This document shows, one piece after another, positions 13,342 to 20,166 of a DNA stretch of 20,166 nt (the first letter of the stretch is position 1; every line of letters starts with the position of its first letter). Under the pieces are notes generated by a model. The model worked only from the letters and a program-made list of their open reading frames with translations, ran no database searches and was not told where the DNA came from. The stretch is taken from assembly GCA_903842755.1 (NCBI GenBank), contig CAIMNF010000281.1, positions 1-20,166 on the forward strand, written 5' to 3'. A program made the position numbers and the translations under genes. The stretch comes from Oligoflexia bacterium. Its GTDB lineage: Bacteria > Bdellovibrionota > UBA1018 > CAIMNF01.

Positions 13342-16300
13342 ATGAGCTTATCCGATCTTTCAATTAAAAAACCAGTATTTGCTTGGATGTTAATGGCTGG
13401 GCTACTCGTATTCGGTGCAATTTCCTGGAGCCGAATGGGAATTAGCCAATTGCCGGATGTAGACTTTCCGGTCGTGACGATTACCGTTAATTGGGCTGGC
13501 GCATCGCCAGACGTAATGGAATCGGCTGTGGCCGATATTATTGAAAGCGCAGTGATGAGCGTTGATGGGATTCAATTAGTTCAATCGACATCACAACAAA
13601 GTCAATCCACCATCGTCATTCAATTTAATTTAGATCAGGACATCAACGTTGCACTCCAGCAGGTGCAAACTAAGGTCTCTCAGGCACAAAAAAATCTACC
13701 TCAAACAATTGATCCTCCCATTATTACCAAAACAAATCCAAGTGATCAGCCCATCATGCTCGTCGCTGCATCTGCAAATGGATTTCCGATTCGCGACTTA
13801 TCCTTATTTATTCGTGACCACTTAAAAGATATGATTACGACGACCAATGGGGTCGGCGATGTCAGCTTAGGTGGTTATGTTGAGCCGCAGATGCGAATCT
13901 GGATGAATGCAGAAAAAATGCGCCGGGCCGAAATCACTTCGGACGATATTATTGCAGCCGTAAATAATGAGCATCAAATTGCGCCGACCGGGTTTCAAGA
14001 TACTGAAAAAACTGAAACCTTTGTGCGCGTCCACTCCGAATTTGCAAACGCAGAAGAATGCAATCATTTAATCATCCCCGCGCGAGTCGGTGCACCTGTT
14101 TGGAAAAAAATTCATATTGGGGATGTAGCTCGATGTGAAGAAGGGACCGACGAGATTCGCCGGCTATCGCGTTTTGATCAGATTTGGCCGTCCATGGGCA
14201 TTGGGGTAATCAAACAACACGGCACCAATGCCGTGGCGATTGCGGATATTGTTCGCGAGAAATTAAAAACAATTGCCGAAATTCTTCCCAAAGGAATGAA
14301 AATTGGGATTATTACGGATTCGACAAAATTTATTAAAGATTCGATCAACGAACTGAACTTCACCTTATTGATGGCGGTCCTATTAACCGCGATTGTCTGC
14401 TACTTATTTTTAGGCACTTTGAGTTCCGCATTTAATGTGGTTTTGGCAATCCCTGTTTCGCTCATTGGTTCTTTCATTGTCCTTCACGCTTTAGGCTTTA
14501 CGGTGAACACATTTACGCTCTTGGGATTATCGCTCTCTATCGGCATTGTGGTGGACGACGCAATTATGGTTCTCGAAAATATTACCCGACATCATGAACT
14601 CGGTAAGTCCAAAGTTCACGCGGCAATTGTGGGCGCAAGAGAGATTACGGGAGCAGCTACCGCCGCTTCTTTGGCTATCCTTGCGATCTTTGTTCCCGTC
14701 GTCTTTATGAAAGGAATTGTTGGAAAATTTTTCTTTCAATTTGGTGTGACGATGTCCGTTGCCGTCATGATCTCGCTTTTAGAGGCCCTGACTTTAGCGC
14801 CAATGCGATGCTCGCAATTTCTGAGTGTGGGTAGCGGAAACTTCGTAACTCTAGCGGTTCACCAGTGGCTGGATAGTTTGTCAAAGTTCTATCGAAAGAC
14901 GCTGGTATGGTGCTTAGAGAGTAAATCTAAAAAATGGGCAGTTCTGCTTACGGCATTCTCTTTGTTTGGCATTTCACTCCAGCTTCAGTCTGGGTTGCGC
15001 CAAGAGTTTATTCCTCCTCAAGATCAGTGCCGCTTTTTAGTAACTTTATATACCAAAATGGGTTCCTCAATGGCCATTACAGACGATGCATTTCGGCACG
15101 CGGAGGCGATTTATGAACAGTGGAGAGGGAAAAAAATTGTTCAAGATTATTACGTTGCTGTGGGTGGGTTCGGCAGCGGGGGTTTAGTCAATCAGGGAAT
15201 TAGTTATGTAACCTTGACGGATCTGAACGAGCGCCCAAGCGTTGAGCCCTTCCATAAGCGCCCTACGCAGCAGGAGTTTATGCAACATTTGCGAACGGAA
15301 TTGCAGGCAATTCCGGGCGTGGTGCGCGTATCGATGATTGATTTGTCCCTTACTGGATTTAGTGCCCAACGTGGGTTTCCGATTGAGTTTGAATTGCAAG
15401 GTCCTGATTGGAAAAAGCTTACGGATTTATCCATTGAGATGCGAAAGCGATTGATGGATTCTGGTCTGATGGCAGATGTGGACACCGACTATAATCCAAA
15501 CATGCCTGAGACAGAAGTCTACCCGGATCGCGATAAGGCTTTTGGCAGAGGCGTGCCAGTCACCACGATCGCCCAAAATATTTCTGCCATGGTGGGTGGA
15601 ATGAAGCTCCTACCGAACAAATACACGGACTCCTCCGGCCATCGGGATGATATTCAAGTGAAATTGGTCGCGGATGAAAACCGAGGCCCACCCGACATTA
15701 ATAAGATCTGGGTCCGAAATGTCCAGGGTGAGATTGTTCCGCTTGCAAGCTTGGTTTCGATGAAACAAGACTCCACTTTGCTCACTATTACTCGCTACAA
15801 TCGGGAACGCGGAGTGATGATTATGGGGAATTTTTCACCGGGGAAATCACAATCGCAAGTGATTGACTTTGTTCAAAAGACGGCAAAGGACTTACTTCCA
15901 CCCGGATATCATCTTTCTATTTCTGGTAGTTCTCAGGCATTTAAAGAATCGATTTCAAGCCTACTCGGTGCACTTATTTTAGGAATTTTTGTTGCGTATA
16001 TGGTTCTTGCAAGCCAATTCAATAGTTTTATTCATCCTGCAATCATTCTGTTAGCACTTCCTTTCAGTTTAACCGGAGCCTTTATAGCAATGCGGATGAC
16101 CGATACCTCCATTAATATTTACAGTTTAATTGGGATTTTGCTTTTGATGGGCATCGTAAAAAAGAATTCTATTTTGTTAGTCGAGTTTACGAATCACAAG
16201 CGCTCGGAGGGCCTTTCAGTCGTCGAAGCATTGCTTGAAGCCTGCCCGACCCGCCTGCGCCCCATTTTGATGACTTCGTTTGCAACCATTGCTGGGGCTA

Positions 16301-16512
16301 TCCCTGAAGCATTTGCGCGTGGTTCAGGATCAGAGGTGGTTCGTCCGATGGCCATTTCGGTAATTGGAGGAGTTTTAGTTTCCACTTTTTTAACGCTTTT
16401 TGTAGTTCCCTGTGCTTATTCCCTTTGCGCAAAGCTTGAGAGCACGAAGCACGAAGATGAATTGAAAACGGCATTCCAGGCAATAAAAAATGGGCCGTTA
16501 GAGCAGATCTAA
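13342..16512 (+). CDS. RND-family (HAE1, AcrB/MdtC-like) inner-membrane efflux transporter
   Basis: The product has 1056 residues, normal for an AcrB-type pump. It opens with SLSDLSIKKPVFAWML and the first membrane helix, then QLPDVDFPVVTITVNWAGASP, the family hallmark of the first porter domain. Helices 2-6 span about 335-490 and contain the proton-relay pair Asp405-Asp406 in GIVVDDAIMVLENI (TM4, equivalent to AcrB Asp407/408). The second porter half begins near 555, and helices 8-12 span about 865-1030 with Lys941 in GIVKKNSILLVEF (equivalent to AcrB Lys940). So both proton-relay elements are present. The protein exports drugs, lipids or envelope compounds by proton antiport through a periplasmic adaptor and an outer-membrane channel. 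Neither partner gene is adjacent. No strong Shine-Dalgarno lies before the ATG. The end overlaps the converging response-regulator gene by 15 bp. Confidence 0.93.
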   Translation: MSLSDLSIKKPVFAWMLMAGLLVFGAISWSRMGISQLPDVDFPVVTITVNWAGASPDVMESAVADIIESAVMSVDGIQLVQSTSQQSQSTIVIQFNLDQDINVALQQVQTKVSQAQKNLPQTIDPPIITKTNPSDQPIMLVAASANGFPIRDLSLFIRDHLKDMITTTNGVGDVSLGGYVEPQMRIWMNAEKMRRAEITSDDIIAAVNNEHQIAPTGFQDTEKTETFVRVHSEFANAEECNHLIIPARVGAPVWKKIHIGDVARCEEGTDEIRRLSRFDQIWPSMGIGVIKQHGTNAVAIADIVREKLKTIAEILPKGMKIGIITDSTKFIKDSINELNFTLLMAVLLTAIVCYLFLGTLSSAFNVVLAIPVSLIGSFIVLHALGFTVNTFTLLGLSLSIGIVVDDAIMVLENITRHHELGKSKVHAAIVGAREITGAATAASLAILAIFVPVVFMKGIVGKFFFQFGVTMSVAVMISLLEALTLAPMRCSQFLSVGSGNFVTLAVHQWLDSLSKFYRKTLVWCLESKSKKWAVLLTAFSLFGISLQLQSGLRQEFIPPQDQCRFLVTLYTKMGSSMAITDDAFRHAEAIYEQWRGKKIVQDYYVAVGGFGSGGLVNQGISYVTLTDLNERPSVEPFHKRPTQQEFMQHLRTELQAIPGVVRVSMIDLSLTGFSAQRGFPIEFELQGPDWKKLTDLSIEMRKRLMDSGLMADVDTDYNPNMPETEVYPDRDKAFGRGVPVTTIAQNISAMVGGMKLLPNKYTDSSGHRDDIQVKLVADENRGPPDINKIWVRNVQGEIVPLASLVSMKQDSTLLTITRYNRERGVMIMGNFSPGKSQSQVIDFVQKTAKDLLPPGYHLSISGSSQAFKESISSLLGALILGIFVAYMVLASQFNSFIHPAIILLALPFSLTGAFIAMRMTDTSINIYSLIGILLLMGIVKKNSILLVEFTNHKRSEGLSVVEALLEACPTRLRPILMTSFATIAGAIPEAFARGSGSEVVRPMAISVIGGVLVSTFLTLFVVPCAYSLCAKLESTKHEDELKTAFQAIKNGPLEQI

Positions 16513-17454
16513 AGTCTCTTTGCTTTCACTTAATTTTTCCGAAATTTTTTGGGCAGTTTCAATTACTTCGTAGATTCCTCTTTCGTTTGGAAGTTTAGCT
16601 TTCAACTCACTGCAAATGAGGTTTAATTTTAAATTTAGGGTTTGAATGGCCTCAATATTTTGCTTAAATTCACGAATTTTAGATTTTACATCGCTGGGTA
16701 GTTCCGGCCCGAGTGCGTTATTCCATTTGGTTTTTAATGCAATTGGAACAGAGTCAAGCTTTTGTCCTTCGCTAATGTTGGTCAATTGCGCCGCAATCCA
16801 CTCTAATGTAAAGACCAGAGCATCTTGTGTTTTAGGGTGTACTTCGCGTTGAGCCTGACTCAGTGAAGTCAAGTTGGATTCGATAAATTGACAAGTCAAT
16901 GCCAATTCAGTCCAACCGTAATTCATAGATTCCTTTTTTAAGGATACAAAAAGTGCAACAAATTCCAAAAATTTTTGGTGAGTCATTCGATCATCATTGG
17001 GTATCGCTTCACAAATTTTTTTGATCCAGTTTTGAGCAACATTTTTTTCTTGTTCGGGTTGATTCGATTCGCTATTTTTTAGGGCTATTGATTTGTTGAG
17101 CACATCTCTAATCTGAAGTGCGTTAAAAGGCTTCACTACAAACGCAATGCACCCTAACGCTTTTGACTTTTCAAAATCGTCCGGGGTTTGCTCAGCGGTC
17201 ACCATAGCGATCGCAATTTTTCTAAATTTCGGATTCCGCCTAATCAAAGACACTAACTCGAAACCATTCATTTTAGGCATCACTTGATCTAAAAAGATGA
17301 GGTCCGGAATAATTCCTTGTTCAAGGTGTTGCAGAGTTTCTTGAGCATTTGAAAACGAAAAAACCTGACATTCCGGGGCAATTTTATTAAGCACGGAGAG
17401 CAAGTACTTGCGGGCAATCGCGAGGTCGTCTACTACGAAGATCCTTTTATCCAC
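16498..17454 (-). CDS. CheY-like response regulator with an unrecognised helical C-terminal half
   Basis: The product has 318 residues. Residues 1-125 are a receiver domain with all usual residues: Asp9 and Asp10 (acid pocket), phospho-acceptor Asp56 in LIFLDQVMPKMNG, Thr86 in AMVTAEQ, and Lys108 in VVKPF. The linker (126-140) is polar. The remaining 180 residues are helical, with no DNA-binding HTH, GGDEF, EAL or HD-GYP motif. Residues about 160-200 resemble a four-helix Hpt-type bundle in spacing (SLKKESMNYGWTELALTCQF) but lack the phospho-accepting HxxKG histidine. The last 70 residues are charged and Leu-rich, possibly coiled-coil. This suggests protein-protein output (inference). The start is GTG; an ATG 5 nt upstream is out of frame. 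It lies 75 bp after argH on the same strand, with no terminator seen between. Confidence 0.85.
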   Translation of the reverse strand: MDKRIFVVDDLAIARKYLLSVLNKIAPECQVFSFSNAQETLQHLEQGIIPDLIFLDQVMPKMNGFELVSLIRRNPKFRKIAIAMVTAEQTPDDFEKSKALGCIAFVVKPFNALQIRDVLNKSIALKNSESNQPEQEKNVAQNWIKKICEAIPNDDRMTHQKFLEFVALFVSLKKESMNYGWTELALTCQFIESNLTSLSQAQREVHPKTQDALVFTLEWIAAQLTNISEGQKLDSVPIALKTKWNNALGPELPSDVKSKIREFKQNIEAIQTLNLKLNLICSELKAKLPNERGIYEVIETAQKISEKLSESKETLDLL

Positions 17455-17529
17455 GCCATCTGTTCGACCTGGTCAAAGTAAAACTTTAATGCATTGTTGT
17501 TGCCTCAGCGCCAATCTTCGGACTAATCC

Positions 17530-18855
17530 TTAATATTGTCGCTGCGCAAGGAGTGTGCTAAGGCTATTTTGCACCGATTTTTTCGCGGTTCCACCCTGGC
17601 TTTTTCTTTTTTCTACCGCGGTAAAGTAGGGGCCAACCGATGATTCCGTTGACTTTAACTCCGGAGAAATGGCTTCAATCGAAATTCCGCGCTCATCCGC
17701 TTCGGCGACTCTTTTCGCCACGGTCCGGTAAGCATCCCGAAAGGGAACACCTTGCTCCGTCATTGTATTGGCGACGTCTGTAGCTAAGATATGCCCTGAT
17801 TCAAGCAATTGTTTGGCTTTTTCGTGATTCACTTCTAAGCCCGAAATGAAGAATGGCAAAATCTCTAAACTAGAGGTGGCTTGATCAAAGCTACTGAGTA
17901 GGACGCGCTTGAGCTCGTGCAAGTCGCTCACATAGCTCAGGGGTAGACCTTTCATCAACGCTAGGCCTTGAGCGTTAGCTCCCATTAACTGAGCCGCTTT
18001 TGCCCGCACGAGTTCTGCAACATCGGGGTTTCTCTTATTCGGCATAATCGAGCTTCCGGTTGACCACGCTGCGGGTAACTTTAAAAGTCCCACCAAGGTG
18101 GAAGAAAAAATAATGGTGTCTTCCGCAAGTCGACTTAAATGAACGCCCAAGATGGCATAGGCCGAAAGCGCGTCTAGCATAAAATCTCGATCACCCACCG
18201 AATCGTAGGAATTATTGGAGGGCGACGCAAAGCCTAGATCTTTTGCAAGCTCAAGTAGGTCGATATCAATGGTCGTTCCGGCCAAGGCAGCAGACCCCAA
18301 AGGCATCGATTCAAGCGCCTGATCCCTTACGAATTTTAATCTCTTTAAATCGCGAGCAAGCATCCAACCGTGTGCCGAAAATGCGCTGCCTAATCGAATG
18401 GGCTGCCCCGATTGAAGATGAGTCATTCCCGGTATTAAAACGTCAATCCATTGCTCAGACCGCGAATGAATCGCTTCAATCAGTTTATTGATTTGATTCA
18501 TCAACAACGTTGCCGTGTCTGCAACAAATAACCGCAATGTCGTGGCAATCAAGTCATTCCGCGATCGCCCCAAATGGATTCTTTTACCTAATTCCCCTAA
18601 TTTGGAGGTCAAGAATTGCTCCAAATGCATGTGGATATCTTCGTGCTCCACTTTCCATTCGAACTCATTCTTTTGAATTAATTCCAAAGCAGATTCCAAG
18701 GCCGCACCTAACGATGCGGCCTCAGACTCTTTTAGAATACCTGCTTTACAAAGCGCCTTTGCCCAGGCCGTCTGAACTTTGACCTCTTGCGCAGCAAGAC
18801 GCTGATCCAGGTCAATTCCTTGGGTAAATTGATACAATAAGCGCGAATCACTCAC
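17530..18855 (-). CDS. argH: Argininosuccinate lyase
   Basis: The product has 441 residues and belongs to the fumarase/aspartase superfamily. It cleaves argininosuccinate to arginine and fumarate, the last step of arginine synthesis, in the cytosol. Motifs: EDIHMHLEQFL (72-82), HLGRSRND (94-101, usual HTGRSRND), the catalytic His146 in MTHLQSGQP, PLGSAALAGT (185-194), and the signature GSSIMPNKRNPD (267-278; usual GSSIMPQKKNPD) with the catalytic-loop serines. The segment SYVSDLHELK (307-316) replaces the more common YNKDLQEDK. The start is a GTG at 18855 whose GTGA overlaps the argG stop, indicating translational coupling in an argGH operon. The N-terminus lacks the usual WGGRF block and reads LLYQFTQGIDLDQRL instead, so the start region is divergent but the frame is supported. 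Confidence 0.95.
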   Translation of the reverse strand: MSDSRLLYQFTQGIDLDQRLAAQEVKVQTAWAKALCKAGILKESEAASLGAALESALELIQKNEFEWKVEHEDIHMHLEQFLTSKLGELGKRIHLGRSRNDLIATTLRLFVADTATLLMNQINKLIEAIHSRSEQWIDVLIPGMTHLQSGQPIRLGSAFSAHGWMLARDLKRLKFVRDQALESMPLGSAALAGTTIDIDLLELAKDLGFASPSNNSYDSVGDRDFMLDALSAYAILGVHLSRLAEDTIIFSSTLVGLLKLPAAWSTGSSIMPNKRNPDVAELVRAKAAQLMGANAQGLALMKGLPLSYVSDLHELKRVLLSSFDQATSSLEILPFFISGLEVNHEKAKQLLESGHILATDVANTMTEQGVPFRDAYRTVAKRVAEADERGISIEAISPELKSTESSVGPYFTAVEKRKSQGGTAKKSVQNSLSTLLAQRQY

Positions 18856-20090
18856 AGAGTTTCACCGTACGATCGGCCCAGCTTTTGATCACGCTGCCCG
18901 GCAAGAGTTTGTTTAATCGCAATAATTTTACAATAGCCATCTGCCGCATGGTGGATTCCAATTTTATCTGCTTCAAAAGTAACGCTCGATGGGTCATAGA
19001 GCGAGAAAGGGGAATGGCGGCTGAGAACGCGCGCGGTACCGTGCTCAAGCTTAATCGTTACGCTTCCTTCTAAGGTTTCTCCGGCTTTATCAAAAAATGC
19101 CTCTAAGCATTTCTTATTTTCCGTATGCCAAAAGCCGTCGTAAATGCACTCACCATAAAGTGAGCCTAGGTAGCGAGCAGTATTTTGAAGAGAACGATCC
19201 CAACACAAATGTTTTAGTTCTTTGCACGCTAGATGCAGGAGTGTTCCCCCTGGCGTTTCATAGACGCCACGGCTCTTAATCCCATTTGCTCGTTCTTCGA
19301 CGATGTCCTGAACTCCGTAACCTGCCTTGCCGGCAATATCATTTAACTGCGTTAAGATTTGTTCAGCGTTTTGGGTCTTTCCATTTACCGAAACGGGCAA
19401 ACCTTTTTTAAAGTTCACGGTAACGGTATAAGATTCGGAATTTAATTTACCCGGATCAGTCACCCATTTATAGATATCTTGAGGATTGTATTCCGCCGAA
19501 GGATCTTCGAGAACGCCCCCTTCGCACGAGCGATGAAAGAGGTTGACATCTTCGCTGTAAACTTTTTCCTTGGCGGGTAGGTCAATTCCATTCTCCTTTA
19601 AATATTGAATGAGGTCCGCTCGACCTTTGAAGTCCCAAATTCTCCAAGGCGCAATTACTTCTGCCTCAGGAATGAGATAAGCCCAAGAGCGCTCAAATCG
19701 GAGCTGGTCATTTCCTTTCCCAGTACAGCCGTGAGACATGGCCGAAACGCCCAATTTTTTTGCGTAAAAAGCCATCCGTTCCGCGATGAGTGGGCGAGCA
19801 AGTGACGTTCCTAAAAGGTAATCGTCCTGATAAGTTGCTCCTGCGCGAACCGAGGGAAAAGCAAACTTTTCCGCAAAGGTATTTTTCAAGTCTTCGAAAA
19901 TAAAATCAGATGCACCAAGTTTAAGGGCCCAGGCTTTTAGCTCCACTGCATCTGGCCCATTCCCAAGGTCGGAACAATAAGCAATAATGTCCGCTTGGTA
20001 GGTTTTCTTTAACCAAACCACGATAGCCGAAGTATCCAAACCACCAGAGAACGCCAAAAGAATCTTTTCATGTCGTTTTTGTTTATTCAT
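18852..20090 (-). CDS. argG: Argininosuccinate synthase
   Basis: The product has 412 residues, a standard length. It condenses citrulline and aspartate with ATP to argininosuccinate and supplies argH. Motifs: the N-type PP-loop AFSGGLDTS (13-21), the substrate-binding HGCTGKGNDQLRFE (120-133; usual HGATGKGNDQVRFE) and EGGVLEDP (190-197). Residues 255-400 carry the synthase/multimerisation domain, including GVQDIVEERANGIKSRGVYETPG. The ATG at 20090 is the only sensible start because the PP-loop begins 12 residues later. There is no Shine-Dalgarno: only four bases separate the ATG from a perfect palindrome that overlaps a plausible promoter, so the transcript may be nearly leaderless. It is the first gene of argGH, with a 4-nt overlap into argH. 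Confidence 0.96.
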   Translation of the reverse strand: MNKQKRHEKILLAFSGGLDTSAIVVWLKKTYQADIIAYCSDLGNGPDAVELKAWALKLGASDFIFEDLKNTFAEKFAFPSVRAGATYQDDYLLGTSLARPLIAERMAFYAKKLGVSAMSHGCTGKGNDQLRFERSWAYLIPEAEVIAPWRIWDFKGRADLIQYLKENGIDLPAKEKVYSEDVNLFHRSCEGGVLEDPSAEYNPQDIYKWVTDPGKLNSESYTVTVNFKKGLPVSVNGKTQNAEQILTQLNDIAGKAGYGVQDIVEERANGIKSRGVYETPGGTLLHLACKELKHLCWDRSLQNTARYLGSLYGECIYDGFWHTENKKCLEAFFDKAGETLEGSVTIKLEHGTARVLSRHSPFSLYDPSSVTFEADKIGIHHAADGYCKIIAIKQTLAGQRDQKLGRSYGETL

Positions 20091-20094
20091 AAAT

Positions 20095-20110
20095 ATGCAT
20101 ATATATGCAT
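20095..20110. promoter_or_regulatory. 16-bp perfect palindrome, candidate ArgR-type operator
   Basis: ATGCATATATATGCAT is perfectly self-complementary and lies 4 bp upstream of the argG ATG. Its core TGCAT-ATAT-ATGCA has the 5-4-5 layout of the ARG box half-sites TGAAT-WWWW-ATTCA, with one mismatch per half. Position over the promoter of an arginine gene makes an arginine-repressor site likely; no argR gene is visible to support it. Confidence 0.55.
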
Positions 20111-20126
20111 TTTAAAAGTATGGCAA
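20098..20126 (-). promoter_or_regulatory. Candidate argG promoter overlapping the palindrome
   Basis: On the minus strand TTGCCA (20126-20121) and TATATG (20103-20098) are 17 bp apart. The -10 lies inside the palindrome at 20095-20110, so a bound repressor would block it. Initiation at about 20091-20092 would put the ATG at the very 5' end of the mRNA, which explains the missing Shine-Dalgarno. Confidence 0.45.
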
Positions 20127-20157
20127 CGAAATTAAGCTTGCTATAGGACGTTTTTTT

Positions 20158-20166
20158 ATGTACAAA
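20158..20166 (+). CDS. Possible start of a divergent gene cut by the right edge
   Basis: AGGA at 20145-20148 is followed by seven T and an ATG at 20158; only three codons (ATG TAC AAA) are visible. The geometry suits a divergent gene sharing the argG regulatory region. Nothing can be said of its product. Confidence 0.25.

Noticed and set aside
17455..17529. Terminator or promoter between argH and the response regulator
   Set aside because: Only a 3-bp GGA/TCC mini-palindrome without T tract was found, and the best promoter match (TTGGCG-17-CATTAA) is too poor to report.
1..20166. CRISPR array, tRNA, rRNA, insertion sequence, prophage or integrase
   Set aside because: No regularly spaced identical repeats, cloverleaf, rRNA-like stretch, transposase motif or phage gene was seen on either strand.

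Overview
The window looks like chromosomal DNA of a Gram-negative bacterium with an outer membrane. It encodes two lipoproteins with lipoboxes, an outer-membrane beta-barrel, an RND transporter and many periplasmic proteins. GC is moderate (mid-40s by eye), GTG starts are frequent, and exported proteins of unknown function are abundant. That mix suits a Bdellovibrionota/Oligoflexia-type or other former-deltaproteobacterial lineage, but this is an inference from gene style: no rRNA or other taxonomic marker is present. I see no IS element, integrase, phage gene, CRISPR array, tRNA or rRNA.

Layout, left to right. (1) 1-411, minus: the N-terminus of a gamma-glutamyltransferase (ggt), cut by the window edge. 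(2) 554-4568, plus: five consecutive exported proteins, namely a lipoprotein, a small beta-barrel, a short secreted protein whose start lies in a terminator hairpin, a secreted protein of unknown family, and a protein resembling the plant EXORDIUM/Phi_1 family. (3) 4549-7173: a peptidase S51-like gene (minus) divergent from a SelO/YdiU-like pseudokinase (plus). The SelO-like protein keeps the metal-binding residues but seems to lack the Lys/Glu pair. (4) 7217-8968, plus: two more exported proteins, one with eight mature cysteines and one with a His-rich and Pro-rich N-terminal linker. Two direct repeats interleave with a promoter between them. (5) 9028-13247, minus: a START-domain protein, then a 1149-residue lipoprotein with eight Ig-like repeats and an NHL-type beta-propeller. 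(6) 13342-16512, plus: an RND/HAE1 efflux pump with no adaptor or outer-membrane channel gene beside it. (7) 16498-20090, minus: argG-argH, overlapping by 4 nt and encoding the last two steps of arginine synthesis, followed by a CheY-like response regulator with an unrecognised C-terminal half. A perfect palindrome with ARG-box geometry overlaps the likely argG promoter, which is placed so close to the start codon that the mRNA would be almost leaderless.

The only clear pathway is argGH. The rest reads as an envelope and secretome region of separate short transcription units, with several tail-to-tail overlaps (4549-4568, 16498-16512) and intrinsic terminators at 1361-1394, 2195-2229 and 8988-9024. 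The least ordinary items are the SelO-like protein with altered active site, the Ig-repeat/NHL lipoprotein with one cysteine pair per repeat, the terminator on a start codon, and the argG operator/promoter arrangement. No intergenic gap exceeds 300 bases; the longest is 2608-2862.
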